DNA from: Bryobacterales bacterium
GTDB taxonomy: Bacteria; Acidobacteriota; Terriglobia; Bryobacterales; Bryobacteraceae
DNA length: 64,000 nucleotides
NCBI GenBank assembly: GCA_025350625.1
Contig: JANXXL010000116.1
Coordinates: forward strand, 27,157-91,156
Direction of reading: 5' to 3'
Position 1 is the stretch's first letter. Every line of letters starts with the position of its first letter. This document shows positions 34,391 through 44,495 of this stretch, piece after piece. The translations under genes and the position numbers were made by a program. The notes beneath the pieces were generated by a model. It made no database searches. It was not told the origin of the DNA and saw only the letters and a list, made by a program, of their open reading frames with translations.

Positions 34391-36582
34391 TGAATCGCAA
34401 TGAGTCCGAGAGGCTGCCGGTGGTGGCGGATATGCAACGAGGGGTGTTGCCTTATTATCTGGCGCCTCCTTACCAGGGCGGAGAGGAGGAGGCTGAGGAG
34501 ACTAAGCTTCCGCTTTCGCAATATCTGTGGATTCTGAAGCGTCATCGCTGGCGGATCGGCGGATTTGTGGCAGCTGCGATGCTTGGGACGCTGCTGGTCT
34601 CGGCGCGGCTGACGCCGATTTACGAATCGACAGCCACGGTGGATATCGACCGCCAGTCGCCCGCAGGTGTGGTGGGCGAGGAGGCGGCGCGCAGTGCGCT
34701 CAACGACGCCGACCAGTTTATGGCGACGCAGATTAAGCTGGTCGAATCCGACTCAGTACTGCGTCCTGTCGATCAGCGGTTCGAATTGCGCAGGCTGGAG
34801 GGGCAGTCGGCGGCGCTGTCACCGCGCGGGGAGGCGGCTCCGGTGACGCTGAAGCAATTGAAGGTAGCGCGTCCGCCGAACACTTATTTGATGCAGATCG
34901 GCTACCGTTCGGCCAATCCGCAGCTGGCGGCCGATGCGGCCAACGCCATTACGGAATCTTATCTCGAGCACCGCTATGAGATCCGCTTGCGCAGTTCGGC
35001 GGGCGTCGCCAGCTTCATGGAGCGGCAAATCGAAGAGCTGAAGGCCAAGATGGAGCGGTCGAGTCACGCATTGAACGGGTTTGAGCGGGAGCTCAACGTC
35101 ATCAACCCGGAAGAGAAGACCAATATCCTGTCGGCGCGGCTGTTGCAACTCAATACGGAATTCACCAACGCACAAACCGAACGCTTGAAACAGGAGGCGG
35201 GGTATCAATCGGTGAGTGGAGGATCGTTTGAAGCGGCGCTGGCGGCACAGCAGGGCGAGGCGTTGCGGAAACTCGCCGATCATCGCAACGACGCGGCCGA
35301 GCACTTTGCGGAGATCCAGTCGCATTATGGTTCGAACCATCCGGAATATCGTAAGGCGCGAGCGCAGTTGGACCAGGTGGAGGCGTCGATCGCGGCTACG
35401 CGGAAGCAAATCGTCGATCGCGTCGAGATCGGCTACCGCGAAGCGCAACGGCGGGAGGCCATGGTGGGCGACGCGGTGACGGCCGCCAAAGCGGAGTTTG
35501 ACCGGATGAATGCGAGGTCCTTCGAATACCAGGCGCTGAAGCGCGAAGCTGACGCGGACAAAAATCTTTACGAGCAACTGGTGCGCAAGATCCGGGAAGC
35601 GGGGATTAATGCGGGGTTTCAGAACAGTTCCATCCGCATCGCCGACGCCGCGCGGCCGGCGCTGAGGCCGGTATATCCCAATCACATCTTGAATGTTCTC
35701 TTGGCGGGTTTGTTGTCGGCGCTCGCGGCGGTGGGGGCGGCGGTGGTGGGCGACCTGTTGGATAAAACGGTGCGCGATCCCGAGCAGGTGGCGCGCACTC
35801 TGCGGACTGAGGTGATCGGCAGTTTGCCGCTGATGAAAGACCGGCGCGCGGGTGCGCTTGCGGGGCTGAAGGATGGGGGCGGGGGCGGGCGCGATGAGCA
35901 GGACTTGTCGGGATTCCGGGAATCCGTGCGCACGCTGCGCAATTCCATTCTGCTCGGCAACTTCGACTGCCACTACCGTTCGCTGCTGGTGACCAGCGCG
36001 GCTCCGGGCGACGGCAAGACCACTACGGCGGCCAACTTGGCTGCCGCACACTCCGAACAAGGGCAACGCACGCTGCTGATCGACGGCGATCTGCGGCGTC
36101 CCAGCGTGCACCGTAATTTCAACCTGCCGGGGGTGGTGGGATTATCGAACGCGCTCTTGGGGGAAATCGCCTGGCGCGATGCTCTGATCCAGACGGAAGC
36201 GCTGCCACATCTGTTTATTTTGCCGGCGGGGCCGCCGTCGAGGCGCGCTTCGGATCTGGTGGGGCGGGGGCTGATCGAGTTGCTCAAAGAAGCGTCGTCG
36301 GAATATGACCTGGTGATTCTGGACGCTCCGCCGCTACTGGGTTTTGCCGAGCCCCTGCAAATGGCGACGGCGGTAGATGGAGTAGTGGTGGTGGCGCGCG
36401 CGGCGCGCACCAGCCGCAAGGCGGTGGCGAGCGTGCTGGCGACGCTCACCCGGTTGCGGGCGAAGGTGGTCGGGTTAGTGCTTAACGAAGTGCATAAGGA
36501 ACTGAGCGACAGCTATTACTATTACGGGCACTATCGTTCCTACTATCGCCCGCGGGAAGAAGAGCGAGCCGGGTCTTCATGA
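34390..36582 (+). CDS. Wzc-like polysaccharide co-polymerase and BY-kinase
   Basis: ATG shares a base with the stop of the previous gene (TGATG). Wzz domain with a membrane segment near residue 60 and a long periplasmic coiled coil (about 200-400), a second membrane segment near 450, then the BY-kinase domain: Walker A GDGKTTTAANLA (about residue 540), Walker A' LLIDGDLRRPS and Walker B LVILDAPPLLG. The Tyr cluster DSYYYYGHYRSYYRPRE at the C-terminus is the autophosphorylation tail. It controls chain length and export, likely reversed by the CpsB-type phosphatase. Confidence 0.93.
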   Translation: MNRNESERLPVVADMQRGVLPYYLAPPYQGGEEEAEETKLPLSQYLWILKRHRWRIGGFVAAAMLGTLLVSARLTPIYESTATVDIDRQSPAGVVGEEAARSALNDADQFMATQIKLVESDSVLRPVDQRFELRRLEGQSAALSPRGEAAPVTLKQLKVARPPNTYLMQIGYRSANPQLAADAANAITESYLEHRYEIRLRSSAGVASFMERQIEELKAKMERSSHALNGFERELNVINPEEKTNILSARLLQLNTEFTNAQTERLKQEAGYQSVSGGSFEAALAAQQGEALRKLADHRNDAAEHFAEIQSHYGSNHPEYRKARAQLDQVEASIAATRKQIVDRVEIGYREAQRREAMVGDAVTAAKAEFDRMNARSFEYQALKREADADKNLYEQLVRKIREAGINAGFQNSSIRIADAARPALRPVYPNHILNVLLAGLLSALAAVGAAVVGDLLDKTVRDPEQVARTLRTEVIGSLPLMKDRRAGALAGLKDGGGGGRDEQDLSGFRESVRTLRNSILLGNFDCHYRSLLVTSAAPGDGKTTTAANLAAAHSEQGQRTLLIDGDLRRPSVHRNFNLPGVVGLSNALLGEIAWRDALIQTEALPHLFILPAGPPSRRASDLVGRGLIELLKEASSEYDLVILDAPPLLGFAEPLQMATAVDGVVVVARAARTSRKAVASVLATLTRLRAKVVGLVLNEVHKELSDSYYYYGHYRSYYRPREEERAGSS

Positions 36583-38303
36583 GCGCGGACGCAAACATAG
36601 TGTTGGGCGTCCACGACGGGCATAACGCTGCGGTGGCGCTGGTGCGGAACGGGCGCGTCGAATTCGCACTGCAGGAGGAGCGGATCACTCGTGTGAAGAA
36701 TCAGGGCGATGTCCCTGCGAACGCCCTGAAGGCAGCGGTGGCCGGGGGAGCGGGAAGCAACGTGCGCGTGGCGCTGAACGGTCGTTATATGAATTACGGC
36801 CAGTGGCGGCGGGAGGACATTCTCGAGGACTATGGCCGCTCTTCCGGGTTCTCGAGCAGGATCAAGCAGCCCTTCAAAGGCACGCTGCTCGACCGGGTGT
36901 ACCAGCGGCGGAAAGCGGTGTTGCGCGAGGAGCGGTTTGGCGAGTTGGGCATCGGCCGCGAGCGCCTGGCGACGGTGGAACATCATCTGGCGCATGCTTC
37001 GGCCGCTTACTACACCTGTCCCTGGCCGGACGAGCCGGTGCTGGTGCTTACCTGCGATGGCTCGGGGGATCGTTTATCGGCCACGGTCAGTGTCGGCGAG
37101 CGCGGAGATTTGCGGCGTATCGCGGAGATCCCGGAGCAGGATTCGATCGGGCGGCTGTACGCTCTGGTGACGCACTACCTGGGCATGGCTCCGCTAGAGC
37201 ACGAATACAAAGTGATGGGGCTCGCGCCTTATGTCCCCGCGGAGGGCAAGATCGCTGGCGCGGCGGAGATGTTTGAGAAACTCTTCGAATTCACTCGCGA
37301 TCCGCTGGTGTGGCGGCGGCGGCGAGGAGTGCCTTCGATGTACTCGGCGGGCGCGTTCCTGGAAAACTTGCTGGGCGGGCGGCGCTTCGACCTGATTGCG
37401 GCGGGGGTGCAGCGGTTTATCGAAAACTGGCTGGTTACCTGGACGCGCAATGCCATTCGCGAAACCGGGATTCGGAAAGTGGCCTGCAGCGGAGGCGTCT
37501 TCATGAACGTCAAAGCGAATTTGCGATTGCTGGAGATGCCGGAGCTGGAAGAAATGTATGTTTTCCCTTCCTGCGGGGATGAATCGAACAGCATCGGCGC
37601 GGCGTTGCGTCTGGCGTCGCAAATGGGGGACGCCCCAGCGGGACCGTTGGGGCCAATCTATTATGGCGAGCCAATCACCGACGGGGAGGTCGAGACGGCG
37701 CTCACCAGCGCCGCGAGAGGCGGGCGATTCCGCAGTTTTTATCTGAGCGACATCGAGCGCAAGACGGCGGAGAAACTGGCGCAGGGAAAAATCGTGGCAC
37801 GCGCGCAGGGCAGGGCGGAGTTCGGGGCGCGGGCGCTGGGCAATCGCTCGATTCTGGCGCGGGCCGATTCGCCCTCGGCGGTGCGTGTGATCAACGAAAT
37901 GGTAAAGAGCCGGGATTTCTGGATGCCGTTTGCGCCTTCGGTGCTGGCGGAGCGGGCTGACGAGTATTACGCGAAGCCGAAGCCGGTGGCGTCTCCGCAT
38001 ATGATGTTTGCGTTCCGGTCGCGGCCGGAGAAGCGCGCGGCTTTCCCGGCGGCGCAGCATCCTTACGATTCGACGACGCGTCCGCAGGAAGTGACGGCGG
38101 CGCACAATCCGGACTACTACCGCCTGTTGAAAGAGTTCGAAGCGCGCACGGGCGAAGGTATCCTGCTGAATACTTCGTTCAACCTGCACGGCGAGCCGAT
38201 GGTGTACCGGGCGCGCGATGCGGTCGACGTATTCCTGCGCAGCGGCCTTGAATACATGGCGCTGGGCAATTGGTGGGTGGAAAAGGTCGCGAAGAGAGCA
38301 TGA
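36579..38303 (+). CDS. O-carbamoyltransferase (NodU/CmcH-like)
   Basis: 574 residues: the N-terminal Kae1-like domain has GVHDGHNAAVALV and the metal motif EHHLAHASAAYY (about residue 132-143), and the YrdC-like C-terminus has FGARALGNRSILA and NTSFNLHGEPMV. These enzymes make carbamoyladenylate and transfer the carbamoyl group to a sugar hydroxyl, as in nodulation factors or antibiotics. In this operon the acceptor is probably a sugar of the exopolysaccharide. Start overlaps the previous stop by ATGA. Confidence 0.92.
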   Translation: MSADANIVLGVHDGHNAAVALVRNGRVEFALQEERITRVKNQGDVPANALKAAVAGGAGSNVRVALNGRYMNYGQWRREDILEDYGRSSGFSSRIKQPFKGTLLDRVYQRRKAVLREERFGELGIGRERLATVEHHLAHASAAYYTCPWPDEPVLVLTCDGSGDRLSATVSVGERGDLRRIAEIPEQDSIGRLYALVTHYLGMAPLEHEYKVMGLAPYVPAEGKIAGAAEMFEKLFEFTRDPLVWRRRRGVPSMYSAGAFLENLLGGRRFDLIAAGVQRFIENWLVTWTRNAIRETGIRKVACSGGVFMNVKANLRLLEMPELEEMYVFPSCGDESNSIGAALRLASQMGDAPAGPLGPIYYGEPITDGEVETALTSAARGGRFRSFYLSDIERKTAEKLAQGKIVARAQGRAEFGARALGNRSILARADSPSAVRVINEMVKSRDFWMPFAPSVLAERADEYYAKPKPVASPHMMFAFRSRPEKRAAFPAAQHPYDSTTRPQEVTAAHNPDYYRLLKEFEARTGEGILLNTSFNLHGEPMVYRARDAVDVFLRSGLEYMALGNWWVEKVAKRA

Positions 38304-39262
38304 GTAGCGCAGCGCGGTTCTTCATGCATCCCGAGGGACGGGTTGAATCGAGCGATATCGGGCCGGGAACGCGGGTGTGGGCTTTCGCCCACATTCTGGA
38401 GGGCGCGCGCATCGGGGCCGATTGCAATATCTGCGACCACACTTTCATAGAGGGCGGCGCGGTAGTGGGCGATCGCGTGACTATCAAATGCGGCGTGCAG
38501 CTATGGAACGGCGTGACGCTCGAAGACGATGTGTTTGTCGGACCCAACGCCACTTTCACCAACGATCCGTTGCCGCGGAGCCGGCGGGCGCCCGCCGAAT
38601 ACGCCCGCACCTTAGTAAAGCGGGGCGCGTCGATTGGAGCTAATGCGACTCTGCTCCCCGGCATTACGGTGGGCGCGGGGGCGATGGTGGGCGCGGGGGC
38701 GGTAGTCACGCGGGATGTTCCGCCGCGCGCCATTGTGGTGGGGAATCCGGCGGCGGTCAGCGGTTTTGTGAACGATGTAAATGAAGGAATCGAGCCGCGT
38801 GAGCCCAGGGCACCGGCCGCTTCTTGGGGGAAGACGCCCTTGATTGCGGGCGCCGGACTCTACGAATTGCCGCGCGTCACCGATGGGCGGGGGCATCTGT
38901 CGTTTGCCGAGACCAACCACTCGCTGCCCTTTCCGGTAGTGCGCTACTTTCTGGTGTTCGGGGTGCCGAGCCGGGAGATCCGCGGCGAGCACGCGCACCG
39001 CACGCTCGATCAGTTTCTGGTGTGTGTGCATGGGAATTGCTCGGTGCGCCTGTTTGACGGCGACGCGAGCGAAGAGATTCTGCTCAACCGGCCGGACCTG
39101 GGACTGCACGTGCCGCCGCTGGTGTGGACCACCGAATACAAGTATTCGCCGGATGCGGTGCTGCTGGTGCTGGCGTCCGATGTTTATCGCGAGGAGGATT
39201 ACATCCGCGAGGTGGATGAATACCTGGCGTTGAAGGGAGAAGTGCATGATCCCGTTTCTTGA
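38300..39262 (+). CDS. Sugar 3,4-ketoisomerase / N-acyltransferase fusion (FdtD/WxcM-like)
   Basis: The N-terminal half (1 to about 165) is a left-handed beta-helix acyltransferase with hexapeptide repeats (RIGADCNICDHTFIEGGAVV, IGANATLLPGITVGAGAMVG). The C-terminal half (about 185-320) is a cupin of the FdtA/WxcM family (RYFLVFGVPSREIRGEHAHR, then TLDQFLVCVHG). The order acyltransferase then isomerase is that of FdtD. With the DegT gene that follows it predicts a dTDP-3-acylamino-3,6-dideoxyhexose (Fuc3N or Qui3N type). The donor dTDP-4-keto-6-deoxyglucose must come from rml genes elsewhere. Confidence 0.85.
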   Translation: MSSAARFFMHPEGRVESSDIGPGTRVWAFAHILEGARIGADCNICDHTFIEGGAVVGDRVTIKCGVQLWNGVTLEDDVFVGPNATFTNDPLPRSRRAPAEYARTLVKRGASIGANATLLPGITVGAGAMVGAGAVVTRDVPPRAIVVGNPAAVSGFVNDVNEGIEPREPRAPAASWGKTPLIAGAGLYELPRVTDGRGHLSFAETNHSLPFPVVRYFLVFGVPSREIRGEHAHRTLDQFLVCVHGNCSVRLFDGDASEEILLNRPDLGLHVPPLVWTTEYKYSPDAVLLVLASDVYREEDYIREVDEYLALKGEVHDPVS

Positions 39263-40346
39263 TCTGCGGGAGGCGAGCGCGGAGTTGGGGCCGGAAATGG
39301 AGCGGGCGATCGAGCGGGTGGTGCAGTCGGGGCGGTACATTCTGGGCCCGGAGGTGGAGGCTTTTGAGGAGGAATTCGCCGGCTATTGCGGGATGCGTTA
39401 TTGCGTGGGAACCGGCAATGGCCTGGATGCGTTGACGCTGCTGCTGCGGGGGTTCGGGATCGGCGTGGGCGATGACGTGATTGTGCCGTCGAACACTTAT
39501 ATTGCAACCTGGCTCGCGGTATCGGCGGTGGGCGCGGGGGTGGTACCGGTAGAACCGGACCCGGTCACTTACAATCTCGACCCGGAGCGGGTGGAAGCGG
39601 CGATCGGTCCGCGGACTCGCGCGATTGTCGCGGTGCATTTGTTTGGGCAGAGGGCGGCCATGGAAACGCTCGGCGCGATAGCGCGACGGCGGGGCGTGGC
39701 GTTGGTGGCGGATGCGGCGCAGGCTCACGGGGCGGATTTGGGCGGCTATTCTTCGGCATTCAGTTTTTATCCCAGCAAGAATCTGGGGGCGCTTGGCGAC
39801 GGTGGCGCCGTGGTTACCGACGACGGGGCGCTGGCGGGACGCATCCGGCAACTGGCGAACTATGGGGCGCGCGAGAAATACCTGCATGAAGTGAGGGGAG
39901 TGAACTCGCGCCTGGATCCATTGCAGGCTGCCGTGCTGCGCGTCAAGCTCAAGCATCTGGACCAGTGGAATCTGCGAAGACTGCGGATTGCGGCGCGCTA
40001 CCTGGATCAACTGGACGGAATTCCGGGTCTGGTGTTGCCCGGCGTAGACGATGGCGGCGACTCGGTGTGGCATATTTTCGCGGTCCGGCATCCGCAGCGC
40101 GATTGGCTGGCGCGCCGGCTGCGCGAGAAGGGGATCGGCACGATGATCCACTATCCGGTGCCGCCGCATCTTTCCGGAGCGTATCGCGATGCGGGGTTCG
40201 GGCGGGGCTCGTTTCCGATCGCCGAAGAGATGGCTGAGGAGGAACTGAGCTTGCCGCTCCATCCGCATCTCACTGGGAAACAGGTGGACGAAATCATTCA
40301 ATCGGTATGTCTGGCGGCCTGTCCGCCGGCGGGGGCGGCGGCATGA
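39246..40346 (+). CDS. DegT/DnrJ/EryC1 sugar aminotransferase (FdtB-like)
   Basis: PLP-dependent, 366 residues. The phosphate and ring sites are in GNGLDALTLLL and VADAAQAHGA, and the PLP Lys is in FYPSKNLGALGDGGAV. It overlaps the isomerase-acyltransferase gene by 17 bases, so it is probably the transaminase that puts NH2 on C3 of the keto sugar before acylation. The C-terminal HYPVPPHLSGAY helps define the sugar pocket. Confidence 0.92.
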   Translation: MIPFLDLREASAELGPEMERAIERVVQSGRYILGPEVEAFEEEFAGYCGMRYCVGTGNGLDALTLLLRGFGIGVGDDVIVPSNTYIATWLAVSAVGAGVVPVEPDPVTYNLDPERVEAAIGPRTRAIVAVHLFGQRAAMETLGAIARRRGVALVADAAQAHGADLGGYSSAFSFYPSKNLGALGDGGAVVTDDGALAGRIRQLANYGAREKYLHEVRGVNSRLDPLQAAVLRVKLKHLDQWNLRRLRIAARYLDQLDGIPGLVLPGVDDGGDSVWHIFAVRHPQRDWLARRLREKGIGTMIHYPVPPHLSGAYRDAGFGRGSFPIAEEMAEEELSLPLHPHLTGKQVDEIIQSVCLAACPPAGAAA

Positions 40347-41746
40347 CGCGTGGGGCGAGCGTTGCGGTCGAACGAGCGGAGGCGAAGGCTTGGATTCACA
40401 CTCCGGTGGTTCGGGCGATGAGTGTGACCGGCTCAGCTTCGCTTTTGAGCGGACTTTTGAGCGCGGTGGCGGCGAAGACCATGGCTACTGTGGGCGGCCC
40501 GGCGGCGGTGGCCATGCTGACCACGCTGCAGCAGCTTCGTCAAGCGGCGGTGGTGGGTGCGACTGCTAACGGGCACACGGCTCTGGTGCAAGGATCGAGC
40601 GCGCTTTCGGGCGTCAGGCGCGCCGAATATGTGCGGACTGTCGCTTTGATGTTTACCGGGATGACGAGTTTGGTGGTGGCCGCGATGGTCTTCTGGCCGC
40701 AGCCGCTGGGAATGATGGCTGGATTGAGGCGGCTTGGGACCGATATGATCCCGTGGCTGGCGGTGTCCGTGATTTTGTCGAGTGTGGCGGTCTTTTTAGG
40801 CGCGCTGCTCAACACACTAGGCGGGGTGGGGCGGCTTGCGGTGCTCTCGGTGGTGGCATCCGGCGCCATGGCAGTAGGGACGTGGCCGGCGGCGCGGGCC
40901 TTCGCGCGAGGGCAGTCTAACGCTCTGGTAGCGCTGCTCATTTTTGCGCCGGCGGTGATGGGCGCGGGAGCGGTGGCGGCGCTGGCAGGCTTTCGCCGCG
41001 AACTCGCGAGCTGGTTCTGGGGAGCGGGGCGGTGGTGGATCTCGCGGGAGGCGCGCAGCTTCGGCGCGATGTCGGCGGCAATGTTCGCGAGCGGATTGAT
41101 CTCATCGGGGGCGCTGCTGCTGGTGCGCGGGCATATTGCCGGCGCTCAGGGCATGGCTGTGACCGGACAATTTGACGCGGCCTGGGGGCTCAGCATGAAT
41201 CAGGTCACGGTGGTGCTCTCGTCGCTGCAAACCTATTACTTTCCGGCGGTGGCGCGGTCGCGCTCCGCCGCCGAGCGGGATGCCCACATTTCGAGCGTTC
41301 TCACGGTGGCGGCGCTGGCGGGGGCTGCGGCGATTGCCGCGATCGCGGTGCTGAAGCCGTGGCTGCTCACGTTGTTTTACTCCGCTGCGTTTCGTCCGGC
41401 GGCGGTTTATTTGCGCTGGACTCTGCTGGGCGATTACCTGAAAATCAGCAGCTGGATTTTATCCATCCCCATCCTCGCGGCAGCGGACATGAAGATGTTC
41501 CTGGCGGCGGACGTGGCGGCTTTTGGCGTATTTGTGACGGTAGCGTTTGGGCTCGCCTCCTCTTTGACAGCGGCGGTGAGTGCGGCAGTGGCTTTTGTGG
41601 CGATGTACGCCGTACATCTATTACTCTGTGGTCTCTATTTGTGGGGAAAGCTGCGCTATGTTCCTACGCTTCGGGCGACGGCCGCCTGGGCCAGCGGACT
41701 TTGCCTGGTGGCGGCGGTTTCGGCGTTGACCTGGAGGCAGACGTGA
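40343..41746 (+). CDS. Flippase / polysaccharide transport membrane protein (Wzx-like)
   Basis: ATG in the ATGA overlap. 467 residues with about 12-14 hydrophobic segments and very few long loops, as in the MVF/MATE superfamily (Wzx). The GYxxxxR-type motifs are not obvious. Position in the operon and topology support lipid-linked repeat unit translocation. Distinct from the polymerase at 46472. Confidence 0.78.
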   Translation: MTRGASVAVERAEAKAWIHTPVVRAMSVTGSASLLSGLLSAVAAKTMATVGGPAAVAMLTTLQQLRQAAVVGATANGHTALVQGSSALSGVRRAEYVRTVALMFTGMTSLVVAAMVFWPQPLGMMAGLRRLGTDMIPWLAVSVILSSVAVFLGALLNTLGGVGRLAVLSVVASGAMAVGTWPAARAFARGQSNALVALLIFAPAVMGAGAVAALAGFRRELASWFWGAGRWWISREARSFGAMSAAMFASGLISSGALLLVRGHIAGAQGMAVTGQFDAAWGLSMNQVTVVLSSLQTYYFPAVARSRSAAERDAHISSVLTVAALAGAAAIAAIAVLKPWLLTLFYSAAFRPAAVYLRWTLLGDYLKISSWILSIPILAAADMKMFLAADVAAFGVFVTVAFGLASSLTAAVSAAVAFVAMYAVHLLLCGLYLWGKLRYVPTLRATAAWASGLCLVAAVSALTWRQT

Positions 41747-42759
41747 GCCTGTCGGTGGCCATTGCAACCTATAATCGCGCCGCCATGGTGCGGCAGGCTA
41801 TACAGGCGGCACTCGGGCAATCGCAGGCCCCCGATGAGATTGTGGTGGCGGACGACGCTTCGACAGACGACACCATACCGGTGTTGGATCAATTCGCTGC
41901 CGGGGACCGGCGGGTGCGGGTGATCCGGCGGACGGTAAACTCCGGCGGAGTGGCGAACTGGAACCAGGCGATGGCGGCAACGCGCGGGGATCTTATTGCG
42001 TGGTGCTCCGACGATGACCGTTTTCTGCCGGGTCACTTAGAAGCTTCGGCCGCTTACCTGGCCACTCATCCGGAGATTGACATGGTGCATTCGGGTTTTG
42101 TCGATACCTGGGAAACTCCGCGTGGCACGGGCGAGGAAGCTCGTATGCTGCGGAGTGCGCGGCCGCTGCTGCTCGACCGGCGAAACTTGTGGGGCTACCT
42201 GATTCGTTATTACGACTGGCCGTTTCATCCTTCCACGCTGGTGATGCGCCGTGCCGTCTGGGAGCAGACCGGTCCCTTCGATCCGGCGTACGCCCTCGCC
42301 GACACGGATTGGTTTGTGCGGGCTGCCGAGCGGTTCCGCATCGCCATGCTGCCGCGCTATGGGGTTTTGAACCGGCGTCATCCGGGCAACTGGAGCAATC
42401 GCGTGGGCAGTGCGCGGATGCAAGCTGAAATCTTTGAGATTGTGGAGTGGGCGTTAGTACGGCGCTGGCCGCGGTGGTGCATCCGGCGAGTGGGGTGGCG
42501 TGCGCTGTGGCGGGCGAACGTGCGCCTACGGCTGCTGCTGACCGTTAATGCCCGCATCCGCAGCGGACACGGCGATGCCGCGAAAGCCGCCTGGGAGACG
42601 CTCACGCGCCATACGGGCATGCGGGTAGGGGCGGGTTTTGATGGTGCTATGAGCGCATGGATACTACGACGCGCTGCGGGGTATGAGAACTGGACGCCGG
42701 CGCAAGGGTGTGAGTCCGCTTTAACGTATTTCCGCTTATGTGTGCCATTGCAGGTTTAA
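41743..42759 (+). CDS. Family-2 glycosyltransferase
   Basis: GTG in the GTGA overlap with the flippase. GT-A fold: SVAIATYNRAAMVRQAIQAA, VVADDASTDDT, and the metal site in WCSDDDRF (DDD). Acceptor region near DTDWFVRAAERF. 338 residues, inverting type; donor unknown. The end is 22 bases inside the asnB gene. Confidence 0.88.
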   Translation: MSLSVAIATYNRAAMVRQAIQAALGQSQAPDEIVVADDASTDDTIPVLDQFAAGDRRVRVIRRTVNSGGVANWNQAMAATRGDLIAWCSDDDRFLPGHLEASAAYLATHPEIDMVHSGFVDTWETPRGTGEEARMLRSARPLLLDRRNLWGYLIRYYDWPFHPSTLVMRRAVWEQTGPFDPAYALADTDWFVRAAERFRIAMLPRYGVLNRRHPGNWSNRVGSARMQAEIFEIVEWALVRRWPRWCIRRVGWRALWRANVRLRLLLTVNARIRSGHGDAAKAAWETLTRHTGMRVGAGFDGAMSAWILRRAAGYENWTPAQGCESALTYFRLCVPLQV

Positions 42760-44495
42760 TGCGATTGGACGGCCGACCGGACCCGCGCGCAGTATCGTGC
42801 GTCGAAGAGATGCTTCTGCTCCAGCGCCATCGCGGGCCGGATGGAAGCGGAGTGTTGGCGGATGGGGAGACAGTGATCGGTCACTCCCGACTGGCGATTC
42901 TTGGGTTGGGAGACGCCGGCCGGCAGCCGATGACGTCCCGCGATGGACGCTGGAGCATGGTATTCAACGGCGAGATGTTCAATTATCTGGAGTTGAAGGG
43001 GCAACTGCAGACGGCGCTTAGCGGCCCATTCCGGAGCGGAACGGACACCGAGGTCCTGCTCGAAGCCATTGCAGCTTGGGGGGTTGAAGCGGCGCTGGAG
43101 TGTGCGGCCGGAATGTTTGCCTTGGCGGCTTGGGACCATCGTGACCGGGAGTTGACGCTCGCGCGCGACCGTTTGGGGGAGAAGCCGCTGGTCTACTTTT
43201 CAGACGGCCGGAGCTTGGCGTTCGCGAGTGAGATGAAAGCCCTGCGCGGGTTTCACGCGGGGAGGCTCGATCCGGCGGCGGTCGACGCCTACCTGGCGCT
43301 GGGGTATATACCCGCGCCCCTGTCGATTTTTCGGGAATGCCGGAAACTCGAGCCCGGCTATTTAATACGCGCGAAAAAAGGCAGCGAGCCGCGGCCGGTG
43401 CGCTGGTGGTATGCGGAGCGGATGGCGGAGTTGCGCGAATGCGTTCCAGATTCGCGCGCGGCGCTGAGCGAAAATCTGCGAGAGGCGGTGGGACAGCGCT
43501 TACGGGCGGACGTCCCGGTGGCGCTTAGTCTGAGCGGCGGCGTGGATTCATCGGTGATTGCCGCGGAATGCCTGCGACAAGGGGCGTCGCCTGAAGCCTT
43601 CACGGTGTCCTTTGGGGAGCGATCGGGCGATGTCGAGAGCGCGTGTTGCGTGGCGCGGCATCTGGGACTTCGCCACCGGGTGCTAGAGGCTGAGAGTGCC
43701 CTCGATGGTCAGGGGATCGAGCAGATATGGCGGCATTATGACGAGCCGTTTGCGGATAGTTCCGCGGTTCCCTCGCTCGCGTTGGCGAAGGCGATCGCAG
43801 GCCGCTACAAGGTGATCTTGAATGGCGATGGAGGCGATGAGGTGTTCGGCGGGTACCGGCATTACCAACATATACAACTCAAGCAGACGCTTAAAGCGGC
43901 CGCGGCGGCGGTGGGATTATGCGACGGGCGTAATGCCGGCAGTGTGGGCGTGTATGTGCAATCGAAGGTTACGTTTCGGGCCCGTGAGCGCGGCCGCTTC
44001 TCACATCGCCACGCGACCGGTAATTCGCTGGCAGAGTTAACGGCAGCGGCGGCGCTATCCGCTGCTCCCACGGGCGCCTTGGAGCAAGCGTTGTGGGTGG
44101 ATCGTTATCTGCCGCTCGCGAATGGCTTGAACTATAAGACGGACATCGCCTATGGAGCCTATGGCATCGAGGGGCGAGCGCCGTTTCTGGATCACCGGCT
44201 GGGGCGGTGGGCGCAAACGCTGGCGGCGCGCCATCTGGTCCGCGGGCGCGAAAAAAAGATTCTGCTGCGGGCGGCGTATGCGGACGATTTGCCGGCGGGG
44301 GTGCTGAGCCGGCCCAAGCAGGGATTCGGCGCGCCGATCGAGCAATGGCTGTGCGGTCCGCTGCGGGAACTGGCGGGGGATGTGCTCCCCTGCCCGCTGC
44401 TTGACCCCCAGCAACAACGCGGGCGAAGCGGACAACAGTTGTGGACGCTGCTGATGTTCGCGCTGTGGGCGCGCGAATGGAAGGCGTCATGGTAA
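42738..44495 (+). CDS. asnB: Glutamine-hydrolysing asparagine synthase family amidotransferase
   Basis: The N-terminal glutaminase has Cys2 (MCAIAGL), RHRGPDGSG and FNGEMFNYLEL. The synthetase part has the PP-loop LSGGVDSS (about 264-271) and NGDGGDEVFGGYRHY. 585 residues. In O-antigen and capsule clusters AsnB/WbpS-type enzymes turn a uronic acid into its amide; here this is more likely than Asn synthesis because of the operon. Not proven by sequence. Confidence 0.9.
   Translation: MCAIAGLMRLDGRPDPRAVSCVEEMLLLQRHRGPDGSGVLADGETVIGHSRLAILGLGDAGRQPMTSRDGRWSMVFNGEMFNYLELKGQLQTALSGPFRSGTDTEVLLEAIAAWGVEAALECAAGMFALAAWDHRDRELTLARDRLGEKPLVYFSDGRSLAFASEMKALRGFHAGRLDPAAVDAYLALGYIPAPLSIFRECRKLEPGYLIRAKKGSEPRPVRWWYAERMAELRECVPDSRAALSENLREAVGQRLRADVPVALSLSGGVDSSVIAAECLRQGASPEAFTVSFGERSGDVESACCVARHLGLRHRVLEAESALDGQGIEQIWRHYDEPFADSSAVPSLALAKAIAGRYKVILNGDGGDEVFGGYRHYQHIQLKQTLKAAAAAVGLCDGRNAGSVGVYVQSKVTFRARERGRFSHRHATGNSLAELTAAAALSAAPTGALEQALWVDRYLPLANGLNYKTDIAYGAYGIEGRAPFLDHRLGRWAQTLAARHLVRGREKKILLRAAYADDLPAGVLSRPKQGFGAPIEQWLCGPLRELAGDVLPCPLLDPQQQRGRSGQQLWTLLMFALWAREWKASW

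Noticed and set aside
34819..36111. Long open frame opposite the Wzc-like gene
   Set aside because: No family resemblance; antisense to a well-supported kinase gene.
39084..40301. Long open frame opposite the DegT aminotransferase
   Set aside because: Same shadow pattern; the sense gene has its PLP Lys motif and overlapping neighbours.
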